Positions 1-8,432 of a DNA stretch of 64,000 nt are shown in pieces (position 1 is the first letter of the stretch; the number at the start of each line of letters is the position of its first letter). The notes beneath the pieces were generated by a model. That model saw only the letters and a list, made by a program, of their open reading frames with translations, had not been told where the DNA came from and did no database searches. The position numbers and the translations under genes were made by a program. Origin of the DNA: Acidimicrobiaceae bacterium (GTDB lineage: Bacteria; Actinomycetota; Acidimicrobiia; Acidimicrobiales; RAAP-2). The stretch is taken from NCBI GenBank assembly GCA_003161255.1, contig PMOQ01000059.1, forward strand, positions 17,254-81,253, in the 5' to 3' direction.

Positions 1-989
1 TGGTAGTCGCCGCCATGGCCCAGGTACTCAAGGGCCTGCAGCAGCGAGGGGACCCACGCGGCGCCATTCTCGATGTAGGCAACCTTCAGCCGCGGAAACC
101 GCTCGAAGAGTCGATGGCCCACGAGGATGTAGGCGAAGTCGTGGACGATCCGGTTCTTCATGAGCGCTCCGAAAACCGAACCGCCCCCCATCATCCGCAT
201 GTTGTCGCCGGACGCCTCGGGCTCCGGGATCGCCGACGCCCCCCACTTCCGGTCCAGCAGCATGTACATGTCGGCGTAGGTATTGTCCGCACCGTCGTGC
301 GACGACACGACGACATCGGACTCCTGAGCAAGCCCCCAGAAGCGGTCGAAGACCGGATCCGCCGGTGACCGAAGTCCCGTCGCCGTGACCGCCGCGCCGT
401 GGCGGATGGCGACCACCCGGGCACCGCGATCCAAGCACCACTGGAGCTCCGCGACGAGCGCGTCGGGATCCGACATGTTCAGGTACGGCACACCGAAGAT
501 GCGGTCCTTGTAGGCGAAGCCCCACTGGTCTTCGATCCAGCGGTTGAACGCCCGACAGACCTCGATAGCCGCCTCGACGTCGCTCTCCAACATCGGCGCC
601 TCGAGTACCACACCCTGCGACGGGAACATCCACACTGCCTCGACGCCCTGCGCGTCCATCACCTTCAGCCGCGAGTCGCGGTCGTACCACTCCGGATGCT
701 CTGACGGCGGTTCGTTGAACGATGCCAAGAACTCCTGCCGGGACAGCTTCCCCGAGAAGTAGTCCATAAACGAGCCGGGCTTCGGCCTCGGATGGACATC
801 GCCGGGTCCGGGAAGCGTCTGAAACACCTGACCGTCCAAGACATACCGCAGGACACCATCGACCTCTTGCACCTGCACCCCGCGTTCGGCAAATTTCGGG
901 TCCCGATACCGGGTGAAGGCGTCGCTCGCCTCCCAATAGTGGTTGTCGGCGTCGAAGATGACCTTGATCTCGTCTCTGACGTTGGTCAT
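1..989 (-). CDS. ACMSD-type amidohydrolase, 3' end outside window
   Basis: Metal-dependent hydrolase of the amidohydrolase-2 (ACMSD-like TIM barrel) family; substrate unknown. 329 codons are visible and the C-terminus, which should carry the GSDWPH metal motif, lies beyond base 1. The N-terminus reads FDADNHYWEASDAF, the usual first-strand motif of this subgroup, followed by HPEWYDRDSRLKVMDAQGVE and, late in the visible part, RLKVAYIENGAAWVP. ATG at 989 directly precedes this motif. It is a close paralogue of the genes at 1546-2727 and 8432-9652, sharing the same segment order. The family call is firm; decarboxylase versus hydrolase activity cannot be decided. Confidence 0.9.
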   Translation of the reverse strand, partial: MTNVRDEIKVIFDADNHYWEASDAFTRYRDPKFAERGVQVQEVDGVLRYVLDGQVFQTLPGPGDVHPRPKPGSFMDYFSGKLSRQEFLASFNEPPSEHPEWYDRDSRLKVMDAQGVEAVWMFPSQGVVLEAPMLESDVEAAIEVCRAFNRWIEDQWGFAYKDRIFGVPYLNMSDPDALVAELQWCLDRGARVVAIRHGAAVTATGLRSPADPVFDRFWGLAQESDVVVSSHDGADNTYADMYMLLDRKWGASAIPEPEASGDNMRMMGGGSVFGALMKNRIVHDFAYILVGHRLFERFPRLKVAYIENGAAWVPSLLQALEYLGHGGDY

Positions 990-1085
990 GCGGACTCCTC
1001 AGTCTTCATGAGGCGCGAATCGGTGTAACTTACTAGCGAATCGTACAGCAAGTGATTCGTTGCGGTCCATGCCTAATTCTGCGCG

Positions 1086-1500
1086 GTGACCAGGCCGTCG
1101 GCGCCGATTGAACGCCGAAGCGCCCAGGTCGAACGGCGGCGGAACCGGAGCGCGCCCTGCTCGCCACGGCAGCCGAGATCATCGCCGAACGCGGGATGAC
1201 CCGCGGCTCGCTCACCAGCATCAGCGAGCGCGCCGTACCAGGCGGGGCCTGCCGACCAACCACTTCGGCACCAACGACGCGCTCGTCTCACAGGTCGCCG
1301 CAGCGCACAAGACCGCTTCGTACACCGCGACAGTGGCCGCGATCGAGCGATCCCATAGGGACCTCGAGGACCGTCCGTCCTCGAGGTGCTGCTGGCCACG
1401 GTCGACGTTTACCTCGAGATGTTTGAACACCCGGTCGACCTTCCGGGCCGTCGGATATTGCCATTGGGCGGTAGAATTGAGTCTGAACGGGATTCAACTC
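1086..1500 (+). pseudogene. TetR-family regulator, decayed by several frameshifts
   Basis: Four segments in different frames line up, in order, with the intact TetR protein at 14535-15176. From GTG 1086, RRSAQVERRRNRS matches its RRTQEQRR start. From 1148 in a second frame, ERALLATAAEIIAERG and SLTSISERA match its first helices. From about 1252 in a third frame, GLPTNHFGTNDALVSQVA matches GLANHHFGSKNTLVERVA. From 1377 in a fourth frame, VLEVLLATVDVYLEMFE matches ALEVLRTLVATYLALFE. No single frame encodes a working repressor. It lies just upstream of an amidohydrolase on the same strand, so it may once have controlled it. Confidence 0.8.
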
Positions 1501-1545
1501 CGTAGCCGACGGCCGCGAAGCACGAGTCTCACGGAGAATGACGTC

Positions 1546-2727
1546 ATGGCGCGCGATCCCTGGATCTTCGACTTCGATAACCACTACTACGAGTCGGAGG
1601 ACGCGTTCACGAGGCACCAGGACCGCAGCCTCGGGAACCGAGGCATCCGTTGGGCCGACATCGACGGCAAGCGCCGGCTCCTCGTGGGCGGGACCATCAA
1701 CTCCTACATCGCCAACCCGACTTTCAACCCGGTCTCCAAGCCTGGCGCGCTGTACGACTGGTACCGCGGTAATCCGCGCCAACAGCAGATCAGAGAAGCG
1801 TTCGGCGAACTCGGCCCGCTGCGCCCGGAGTACCGGGACCGTGATGTGCGCCTCAAGGTGATGGACGACCAGGGACTGGCGGGTGCGGTGCTGTTTCCCA
1901 CGCTCGGCGTAGGTGTCGAGGACGCACTAAAGCAGGATTCCGAGGCATGCTCCAAGGTCTTCCACGCGTTCAACCGGTGGCTCGGTGAGGATTGGGGCTA
2001 CAGCTACCGTGGGCGGCTGTTCGCCGTGCCGTACATAGCACTACTCGACCCGGTCGCCGCAGCGGAGGAGCTGCGGGAGGTGGTCGATGCCGGCGCCGTC
2101 GTCGTGAACGTGCGGAATGCGCCGGTTCCCGTCCAGGGCGGCTACCGCTCGCCATTCGACCCCGTGTACGACGCGTTCTGGGGGCTTGCACAGGAGGCGA
2201 ACGTTGTCGTCGCCACCCATTCGGGCATCGAGGGTTACGACGCGGTAGTGCAGATGTGGGAGCCAGGCGCGGGTGAGAGCTCGCTGTTCCGCTCCCCCCT
2301 GCGCGGAATCATCACCAAGGGCCGAGCCGTCAGCGACTTCTACGGCGCCGCTCTGTGCCACAAGCTTTTCGAGCGCTTCCCCGGCCTCCGGCTCGCGAGC
2401 GTAGAGAACGGTGCGTCATGGATTCCCGACCTGTTGCACCGCTTGGACGACGCAGCCAACCGCAACCCCGGCTACTTCACCGACCACCCACGCCAGGTGT
2501 TCGGTGAGCACGTGTGGGTCACGCCGTTTTGGGAGGACCACGTTCCCGATCTGCTTGCCGACGTGCGCGCCGATCGCTTGCTTCTCGGGTCCGACTGGCC
2601 GCACGCCGAAGGCACCCGGGAACCGGCCGACTTCGTCACCGAGACCCTCTCCGGAGTTCCGAACGAGGCTGTTTCCCTGATCGCCCGAGACAACGCGCTG
2701 GCACTGCTCGGCCTGCCGCTTGACTGA
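1546..2727 (+). CDS. ACMSD-type amidohydrolase (393 aa)
   Basis: Amidohydrolase-2 family TIM-barrel enzyme. The N-terminal motif FDFDNHYYESEDAFTRH, a mid-protein ATHSGIEGY segment and the C-terminal LLLGSDWPHAEGTREPADF give the expected metal-binding and catalytic positions. ATG 1546 is chosen because GGAG sits nine bases before it and the conserved motif begins at residue 7. A longer open frame exists upstream but belongs to the decayed TetR gene. It faces the acyl-CoA dehydrogenase at 2851-4065 convergently. Its paralogues at 1-989 and 8432-9652 suggest family expansion on related substrates. Confidence 0.92.
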   Translation: MARDPWIFDFDNHYYESEDAFTRHQDRSLGNRGIRWADIDGKRRLLVGGTINSYIANPTFNPVSKPGALYDWYRGNPRQQQIREAFGELGPLRPEYRDRDVRLKVMDDQGLAGAVLFPTLGVGVEDALKQDSEACSKVFHAFNRWLGEDWGYSYRGRLFAVPYIALLDPVAAAEELREVVDAGAVVVNVRNAPVPVQGGYRSPFDPVYDAFWGLAQEANVVVATHSGIEGYDAVVQMWEPGAGESSLFRSPLRGIITKGRAVSDFYGAALCHKLFERFPGLRLASVENGASWIPDLLHRLDDAANRNPGYFTDHPRQVFGEHVWVTPFWEDHVPDLLADVRADRLLLGSDWPHAEGTREPADFVTETLSGVPNEAVSLIARDNALALLGLPLD

Positions 2728-2736
2728 CCTTCGGCG

Positions 2737-2754
2737 GGTCAACTCGAGTCGACC
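2737..2754. repeat. 18-bp near-perfect palindrome between convergent genes
   Basis: GGTCAACTCGAGTCGACC is self-complementary apart from one opposed pair (A against C). It lies in the 123-bp gap between the 3' ends of the amidohydrolase and the acyl-CoA dehydrogenase, so a bidirectional terminator stem is possible, but no T-run follows on either strand. Confidence 0.3.
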
Positions 2755-2850
2755 GGATGAATCGGTTTCGCGGATCGGCTTCGCTCCGCCACCCATCGGA
2801 GCCCAGCTCCCGCTGACCCCAGGCTGATCAGAACCAAAGCACCACAATCG

Positions 2851-4065
2851 TCAAGATTGGGGCTCACGCGGGAGCCCGAGCCCCCACTCGGCAATCGTGT
2901 TGCGCTGGATCTCGTCAGTGCCGCCGCCGATGCGAAGGCCGGGAGCGAACAAGAATCGCTCGTTCCACGGCACCGCCGTCGCGTCGGCGGTGCCAATCGC
3001 AGAGACCCCCAACAGCTCGAGCGCGGCGTTCGCGGTGAGTCGCGCGTGCTCCGAGTACAGAAGCTTGGCGACGGAGCCCCCTGCGGGGACCGGGGTACCG
3101 GACGCCAACCTCGCCTGGAGAAGATCGAGCAGCCGCTCGCGGGCAACGACACCCGCCGCGGTCTGGCGCACGAGCGGATCATTGATTCCATCCAGTTGGC
3201 GCGCCAGCGCGACCAGCTGCACTGCTCCACGACCACTTGTGCCGCCACCGATAGCCGCTCGTTCGCTGCGGAGCATGGTCCGCAGGACTGCCCAACCACC
3301 GCCGAGCTCGCCGATCAGTCCGGACTTCGACACGAATGCTTCGTCTAGGAACACCTCGTTGAAGTGGTACGCACCCGACATCTGCCGGAGTGGCCGCACG
3401 TCAACACCGGGTTGGGCCATCGGCATGGCAAAGCACGAAAGTCCACCACGGCCGGGAACGGACCGGTCGGTGCGCGCAATGAGCAGTGCGTGGTCGCTGC
3501 TCCCGGCACCCGATGTCCAGACTTTCTGACCCGTGACCGACCACCCGCCGTCCACCAGCGTCGCGAGCGTGCTGACACTGGCGAGATCCGAACCGGCTCC
3601 GGGTTCCGAAAGCAGCTGGCACCACGTCTCCTCGCCACAGATCACACTCGGAAGGTGATCGAGACGCTGCTCGTGCGTTCCGTGGGCGAACAGGACGGGC
3701 GGCACCATTTCGAGGGCGACGGCCATCATCTTGGTCGACACGCCGTAGCGCGCCTGCTCTTCGGCCACGACGTCGTCCTGCCACGCCGGCGCATCGGCAC
3801 CGCCATACTCCTTCGGCCACGAGCGACCGGCGAGCCCGGCGGCGTACAGCTTCTGCTGCCACCGTCGTGTCATATCGAGCGCCGCGCGCTCGCGTGCCCG
3901 GTATTCCGCCTTCGTCGTCGAGGTCACGATATGAATGGCCGAGAAGTCCTGGGGGCTGCCCTTGGCCGGGGCGTGCTCATCGAACCACTCCCGCACGGCC
4001 GTCCGGAAAGCCGCGGGGGCGGCGTGCCCATCGATGCCCGATGGCCGGATCGCGCTCGCGCTCAC
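2851..4065 (-). CDS. Acyl-CoA dehydrogenase (404 aa)
   Basis: FAD-dependent acyl-CoA dehydrogenase, alpha,beta-desaturating an unknown acyl-CoA. Visible signatures are WPKEYGGADAP, the substrate/FAD segment CQLLSEPGAGSDLAS, VTGQKVWTSGAGSSDHALL and the C-terminal RIGGGTDEIQRNTIAEWGLG. Length is normal for the family. Start is GTG 4065, which overlaps the TGA of the preceding gene as GTGA; the open frame runs further upstream but inside that gene. It is the last gene of an apparent operon with the NTF2-like protein and the degenerate amidohydrolase. Confidence 0.93.
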   Translation of the reverse strand: MSASAIRPSGIDGHAAPAAFRTAVREWFDEHAPAKGSPQDFSAIHIVTSTTKAEYRARERAALDMTRRWQQKLYAAGLAGRSWPKEYGGADAPAWQDDVVAEEQARYGVSTKMMAVALEMVPPVLFAHGTHEQRLDHLPSVICGEETWCQLLSEPGAGSDLASVSTLATLVDGGWSVTGQKVWTSGAGSSDHALLIARTDRSVPGRGGLSCFAMPMAQPGVDVRPLRQMSGAYHFNEVFLDEAFVSKSGLIGELGGGWAVLRTMLRSERAAIGGGTSGRGAVQLVALARQLDGINDPLVRQTAAGVVARERLLDLLQARLASGTPVPAGGSVAKLLYSEHARLTANAALELLGVSAIGTADATAVPWNERFLFAPGLRIGGGTDEIQRNTIAEWGLGLPREPQS

Positions 4066-4937
4066 AAGCCTGCAATTCTGAGCACTCGCCTGGCGTTGTC
4101 CCGGAGGAACTTGGGCCAAACGTCGTCGTTCAGAGGCACCGCGGGGAGCTCGTCCATGATCCGGTCGAGCGACAAACCCATCGGGAAATACCCGCCGTAG
4201 ATCAATCGGTCCGCTCCTCGCGTGTTCGCGTAGTCGATCACTGCCTGTGGGTAGTACTTCGGCGCGAATGCGGACGTCGAGTAGTGCAGGTTCGGCCACT
4301 TGATCATCAGCTTCACTGCGAGGTCGACCCACGGCTCCGCTCCGTGTCGCATCACGACGACGAGGTCTGGGAAGTCGTAGAGCACCTGGTCGAGGAGCTC
4401 TACCTTCTGCACTAGAGACGGGACCCGCGGACCGGCTATCCCAACGGTGATGAACACGGGTATCCCGAGTTCGACGCACTTGGCGTACACCGGGTACATG
4501 CGGGGCGCGTCGATCGCCACCTGCGGCGAGACGCCATGCGGAAAGACCGAGACTGCCCGTAGATCCCACTGTTCGTGGGCTTGCACCAATGCGCCGATTC
4601 CATCCATGCCATCGTTCGGGTCGATCGTGAACGAGGCGAGGAACCGATCGGGATGATCGGTCAGTGCCTTCTCCGCTGAGCCGGGGGCCGCGGTCAGGCT
4701 GATTAGCCCTATCTCGATGCCGAACCGGTCCATCTCCGACAGCGTGAGCGTGACAGGGTCTTCGACCGAGTGGCTTGGCACGTCGTGGAACATGTACTCG
4801 GCGGGCATAACCATCGACTTCGACTGTTCGTCACGAAGCATCCGGTGACGCATTGCCGCGTAGAGCTGATCGGGGTCCGATGGAAAGCCGATCAATGTGT
4901 CAACGATGCCGACACTGAGTGGCGACGCCGGACTCAT
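4062..4937 (-). CDS. Amidohydrolase-fold protein with lost metal motifs (291 aa)
   Basis: Amidohydrolase-2 fold: the beta-barrel pattern, VVVMRHGAEPWVDLAVKL and the C-terminal PKFLRDNARRVLRI are typical. Both metal-binding landmarks are altered. The first strand reads GIVDTLIGFPSDP where an HxH-like pair is normal. The C-terminal motif reads LIYGGYFPMGLSLDRIM where active homologues have GSDYPH, so the catalytic Asp and its neighbouring His are absent. It may be metal-independent or a non-catalytic partner. It overlaps the downstream acyl-CoA dehydrogenase by 4 bp and follows the NTF2-like gene by 37 bp. Confidence 0.85.
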   Translation of the reverse strand: MSPASPLSVGIVDTLIGFPSDPDQLYAAMRHRMLRDEQSKSMVMPAEYMFHDVPSHSVEDPVTLTLSEMDRFGIEIGLISLTAAPGSAEKALTDHPDRFLASFTIDPNDGMDGIGALVQAHEQWDLRAVSVFPHGVSPQVAIDAPRMYPVYAKCVELGIPVFITVGIAGPRVPSLVQKVELLDQVLYDFPDLVVVMRHGAEPWVDLAVKLMIKWPNLHYSTSAFAPKYYPQAVIDYANTRGADRLIYGGYFPMGLSLDRIMDELPAVPLNDDVWPKFLRDNARRVLRIAGL

Positions 4938-4974
4938 GCTGGTGGCCAGCCAATCTTCAACACCGCAGCATCAG

Positions 4975-5385
4975 TTACTTCTCCGGACGATCGCTCAGGC
5001 CGTCGGTGACGATGAATCGGCAGCGACACTGGTCAATTCGCCAGCCATCGGCCGTGCGGACCAGATCGTCCTCGTACACAGCGTTGCGCGAATTGCCGGT
5101 GGCGCGGTCGACAAAAAGGAGGTTCCGCAGCGTCTGGGCGTGGTCCCTGTCGACGAGCTCGATCACCGGTGGGCCGCCGAGGTGAAGACCGCTCGGCGCG
5201 CCGGACATCATGCGCCGCAAACCGCTCTGACCCTCGAAGGCGCGCCCATAGACGTGATAGGCCGCGTCGGGCGTGAACAACCTGACCCACCCGTCGATGT
5301 CTTCGAGGTCGAGCATCAGGCAGTACCGGGCGAGCAGATTCCGGATCGCCGCATCGTCCTCGGCGCTCGTCTGCACAGGCCTCAT
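4975..5385 (-). CDS. NTF2/SnoaL-like protein (136 aa)
   Basis: Small cone-fold protein of the SnoaL-like/NTF2 superfamily, which includes isomerases, dehydratases and ring-hydroxylating dioxygenase beta-like subunits. The pattern AEDDAAIRNLLARYCLMLDLEDIDGWVRLFTPDAAYHVYG followed by a WRIDQCR strand near the C-terminus is characteristic. ATG 5385 gives the usual family length; the open frame extends 25 codons upstream without recognisable sequence. First gene of the run NTF2-like, amidohydrolase-like, acyl-CoA dehydrogenase. Reaction unknown. Confidence 0.85.
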   Translation of the reverse strand: MRPVQTSAEDDAAIRNLLARYCLMLDLEDIDGWVRLFTPDAAYHVYGRAFEGQSGLRRMMSGAPSGLHLGGPPVIELVDRDHAQTLRNLLFVDRATGNSRNAVYEDDLVRTADGWRIDQCRCRFIVTDGLSDRPEK

Positions 5386-5404
5386 GCTCGCGGCGAGCCG
5401 GGGG

Positions 5405-5506
5405 TCTGTCAATCGACGACATCTCGCATGATCTCGGCAAACTTCGCGGGCTCTTCCCAAGGCGCCGAAGTTGTGGCCGCCCGGACTCGGCCATGGCGAC
5501 CATCAC
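5405..5506 (-). pseudogene. Possible remnant of a small or internally deleted gene
   Basis: The SDR stop codon overlaps an ATG (TGATG), as for a coupled gene, but the reading frame runs into the NTF2-like gene without making a recognisable protein. In the other two frames, PGGHNFGALG and then EEPAKFAEIMRDVVD-stop look like the tail of a protein, separated by a one-base shift. This would fit an internally deleted, frameshifted gene. The evidence is short and the original family is not identified. Confidence 0.3.
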
Positions 5507-6276
5507 TCGTTGGCATCAGCGGGCGCCGCCACGAGCAAAGTGCCCGACGTCATCCCGCCGTCGACGGTGAGCTCGGCACCGGTGACAAACGAGGCCCGGT
5601 CCGATACCAGATAGCACACGGCCTCGGCAACCTCCTCCGGCTCCCCCATCCGTCCGAGCGGGGTCGAGCCGAGCCGACGGCGAGCCTCCGGGTCGTCATC
5701 GCGCAAAACCATCGGCGTGGCGATCGGACCCGGGAGCACGGCGTTTACGCGGATCCCATCGGCGGCCAGTTCGAGGGCTGCGACCTTCGTGAGACCGCGC
5801 AACGCGAACTTCGAAGACACATAAGCGCCATGCATGCTCCACCCCGTCAACGCGGCCGTCGACAACGTGTTCACTATGGCGCCGCCACCCGCCTGTCGCA
5901 GATGTGCACGTACCGCCTGCATGCCGTGGAAGGCCCCCAAGCAGTTGACCCGCCAGAGATCCTCGAACGCCTCTGAAGTTTCCCATTCGAGTCCCGCTCG
6001 GCGAAGCACGCCGGCGTTGTTCACCAGGATGTCGATGCGGCCAAACACGTCGGTGCCCCGCTCGAGCAACGTGGCCCACGACACCGGGTCACGGACGTCG
6101 AGGCGACCAACGATGCCGGCGTCGCCGAGTTCGTCCCCTACCGCGGCGATCTCCTCAGTGAGCACGTCGCCGCCGATGACCCTGGCCCCCGCTGCTGCGA
6201 GCCGAAGCGCGATTGCGCGTCCCTGGCCCCTGGCTGCACCAGATACGACTGCTACCTTCCCCCCGAGCTCGTCCAT
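5503..6276 (-). CDS. SDR family oxidoreductase (257 aa)
   Basis: Classical NAD(P)-dependent short-chain dehydrogenase. The cofactor loop GAARGQG is at residues 13-19, NNAG at 86-89, the catalytic Ser near 139, and YVSSK supplies Tyr152 and Lys156. The C-terminal VTGAELTVDGGMTSG is typical. GDV at the end of strand 2 (Asp37) suggests NAD preference. ATG 6276 is used because the family begins within a few residues of the Rossmann strand; it lies 8 bp after the acyl-CoA ligase. Probably oxidises a hydroxyl on the same pathway's intermediate. Confidence 0.93.
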   Translation of the reverse strand: MDELGGKVAVVSGAARGQGRAIALRLAAAGARVIGGDVLTEEIAAVGDELGDAGIVGRLDVRDPVSWATLLERGTDVFGRIDILVNNAGVLRRAGLEWETSEAFEDLWRVNCLGAFHGMQAVRAHLRQAGGGAIVNTLSTAALTGWSMHGAYVSSKFALRGLTKVAALELAADGIRVNAVLPGPIATPMVLRDDDPEARRRLGSTPLGRMGEPEEVAEAVCYLVSDRASFVTGAELTVDGGMTSGTLLVAAPADANE

Positions 6277-6284
6277 CGCGGTTC

Positions 6285-7898
6285 TCAGCCGAGGAGGGAG
6301 TCGAGTCGAGCCCGGTCGTCTTCGCCGAGCCGGCGTAGTCCGTCGCCCTTGCTCGGCCTCCAGAAGACTGCGTCGGCGTGCCAGGCCTCGCGGCGCAGCC
6401 GCTGCTTGTCGATCTTCATGCTGGCCAGCTTCGGGAGCTCCTCCGTGACGCGCACGAACGCCGGCCGCCACTTCGGGCCGAGATCGGGCTGCTCGTCAAG
6501 AAACGCGTCGAACTCAGCGGGATCAAACGGCGCGCCCGAAACGAGCTCGAGCGCGACCATGACCCGGTCCCCGACCGGGTCGTCAGGTACGGCGTACACA
6601 GCCACCGAGCGGACTGCGGGGTAGCGGGCCACGATGGTCCCCACTGGGTCGGCAGCGAAGTTTTCGCCGTCAACGCGAAGCCATTCGTTGGACCGACCGG
6701 CGAAGTACAGCCAGCCATCGGCGTCGCGGTAAGCGAGGTCACCCGACCAATACCAGCCGTTCCGGAAACGGACATTCGTCGCTTCCTCATTCTTGTAGTA
6801 GCCCTCGAATCCGCTGGTCGGCTGCGTCTCGACGATCTCGCCGATCGCCTCCTCGAGGTTGCTGGGCCGACCATCGGAGCCGAACTCGACCCGTGGACAC
6901 TCGTCCTCCGTCTCGGGATCGAGCACCTTCACGGTGGGGTCGGCCATCCCGAGTGCGGCCTCGGGCATGGAGGGATCGCGCCGAATGATAATGATGCCTT
7001 CCGTGGAGCCGTAGCTGTCTCGTACGGTGCAACCGAATCGACTCGCGAACTCGCGGATGTCGCGATTCGACGCCTCGTTCCCGATCGCCAGATGCAACGG
7101 GTTGTCGGGGTCGTCGGGTCGCTCCGGTGTGGCCAGGATGTAGTTGAGGACTTTGCCGGTATAGGTGAGCATGGTTGCCCCGTAACGGTGGATGTCAGCA
7201 AGCGTCCCGGACGCCGAGAACCGGCCACGCGTCGCGATGGGGATACCCGCGGTCATGGCGGACGCCCAACCCGTGAAGAGCGAGCTGGAATGGAAAAACG
7301 GCAGTGGCGAGTACACGACGTCACCTTCGCCCAACTGCGCGACGGCTGCGACGTGCGCACCAGTCCGGCCGTACCGACCCTGGGTACAGCGCACGGCCTT
7401 GGGGAGACCGGTCGAGCCCGAGGTGAAGATCAATAGGAAGAGATCCTCCTCGTCTACCGGCTTGGTGGGAAGCGTGACCACTTGCTGCGCGAGATACGAC
7501 ACGTACTCCTCGCTGTCGACCACGATCACTCGGTCAGGGGTGAGCTGGGTGTCGACGTTGTTGAGCAGGTTTTGGTGGGCGGTGTCGGTCACCAAGAGCT
7601 GGCAATCAGTGTGCCGGATGAGCTGGCCGAGCTGGTCACCGCGGTAGGTCGAATTTATGCCAACGATCACCGTTCCGGATACGGCACCCGCGGCGAGCCA
7701 GAAGAGGTAGTCCGGCACGTTGTCCAGTAGCACACCGATATGGGGCGGGCGATCGCGGTCACGCATGCGCTCGAACAACTGGGCACAGCGGCTCGCCTCC
7801 TCGAGCAACTGCCGATACGTCCACACGCGCTCCTCGAAGTAGAGCGCAGTGGTGTCGTCTTCTGCGCGTCCCCGAAGAATTGCTGCAGCGGTCGTCAT
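6285..7898 (-). CDS. Acyl-CoA synthetase, FadD17-like (537 aa)
   Basis: ATP-dependent acyl-CoA ligase of the ANL superfamily. The P-loop FTSGSTGLPK is at about 158-167, DSYGSTEG is the A5 motif and NGWYWSGDLAYRDADGWLYFAGRSNEW is the hinge. The N-terminal HIGVLLDNVPDYLFWLAAGAV and GINSTYRGDQL resemble mycobacterial FadD17, assigned to steroid side-chain activation; that link is from memory, not a search. It overlaps a 54-residue ORF by ATGA at its start and is followed after 8 bp by the SDR, so the three form one transcription unit. Confidence 0.9.
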   Translation of the reverse strand: MTTAAAILRGRAEDDTTALYFEERVWTYRQLLEEASRCAQLFERMRDRDRPPHIGVLLDNVPDYLFWLAAGAVSGTVIVGINSTYRGDQLGQLIRHTDCQLLVTDTAHQNLLNNVDTQLTPDRVIVVDSEEYVSYLAQQVVTLPTKPVDEEDLFLLIFTSGSTGLPKAVRCTQGRYGRTGAHVAAVAQLGEGDVVYSPLPFFHSSSLFTGWASAMTAGIPIATRGRFSASGTLADIHRYGATMLTYTGKVLNYILATPERPDDPDNPLHLAIGNEASNRDIREFASRFGCTVRDSYGSTEGIIIIRRDPSMPEAALGMADPTVKVLDPETEDECPRVEFGSDGRPSNLEEAIGEIVETQPTSGFEGYYKNEEATNVRFRNGWYWSGDLAYRDADGWLYFAGRSNEWLRVDGENFAADPVGTIVARYPAVRSVAVYAVPDDPVGDRVMVALELVSGAPFDPAEFDAFLDEQPDLGPKWRPAFVRVTEELPKLASMKIDKQRLRREAWHADAVFWRPSKGDGLRRLGEDDRARLDSLLG

Positions 7899-8059
7899 CG
7901 ATGCGCCAACTCCACGATGGCACGATGACGGTCCGACGCCCCGAACGCGATGTCGCCAGCGTAGACCGTGCCATCAGCGCCTATGACCGTGTCCACAGGG
8001 ACTCCGAGGCTATCGCCGAGGGCCTCGACCTCTAGCGGGTCATGCATCGTGATCTTCAT
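7895..8059 (-). CDS. Small hypothetical protein (54 aa), leader gene of the fadD-SDR unit
   Basis: An ATG at 8059 opens a 54-codon frame beginning MKITMHDPLEVEALGDSLG and ending AIVELAHR. Its stop overlaps the acyl-CoA ligase start as ATGA, the coupling used by real genes in this window. No family is recognised, and no transmembrane segment or Cys cluster is seen. The region VIGADGTVYAGDIAFGASDRHRA is acidic and glycine-rich. It could be an intact small protein or the tail of a lost gene. Confidence 0.55.
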   Translation of the reverse strand: MKITMHDPLEVEALGDSLGVPVDTVIGADGTVYAGDIAFGASDRHRAIVELAHR

Positions 8060-8085
8060 GCCTGTTCCCGTCTGTCATTTCAAAA

Positions 8086-8101
8086 TCAATTTCGACATTG
8101 A
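8086..8101. promoter_or_regulatory. Candidate operator, TCAAT-N6-ATTGA
   Basis: Perfect 5-bp inverted arms, six bases apart, sit in a short AT-rich patch in an otherwise GC-rich region, immediately upstream of the 8059-5503 unit and near the decayed TetR gene on the other strand. Position fits an operator or promoter. Arms this short could occur by chance. Confidence 0.3.
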
Positions 8102-8238
8102 CTTCAATACCACAATCGTTGTCAGGACGGCTCGGGCCACCCCTGGGTTGCCGCGTGCAACGAACCCCGAACGAAACGAACGCGAGTGCGAAACGGAGTT
8201 CGGGGCGATGCCAGCGACGCTCTCGATGCGCGAGTGCG

Positions 8239-8432
8239 CCGGCGGTTCCGAGAGGGGCATGCAAACGAGGGCACGCTTTGTAGAGGCGGCGAAGCAGTTG
8301 TTCGAACGCGAAGGGGCCCTCGAAGAGCTCTCGACATGGCGATCGCCCCGAGCGGCGCCCAACTGCCGCGTCGGCGGGTCCTCGAACGTACCGTCGACTA
8401 TCGGTTCAACTCCCGAGACCTCTTCGCAAGAT
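8239..8432 (+). pseudogene. Decayed TetR-type regulator N-terminus
   Basis: MQTRARFVEAAKQLFEREGALEEL, split here as MQTRARFVEAA then KQLFEREGALEEL, has the helix-1 pattern of TetR repressors. After a frame change, DMAIA and then DYRFNSRDLFARS match the helix-3 and following segment (normally like YYHFxSKDDLLA). No ligand-binding domain follows, because the amidohydrolase on the opposite strand ends at 8432. The gene therefore appears truncated and frameshifted. A second TetR relic lies at 1086-1500. Confidence 0.5.

Noticed and set aside
28..936. 302-codon minus-strand frame at the left end
   Set aside because: It is an Arg/Gly-rich alternative frame of the partial amidohydrolase, whose own frame has all family motifs.
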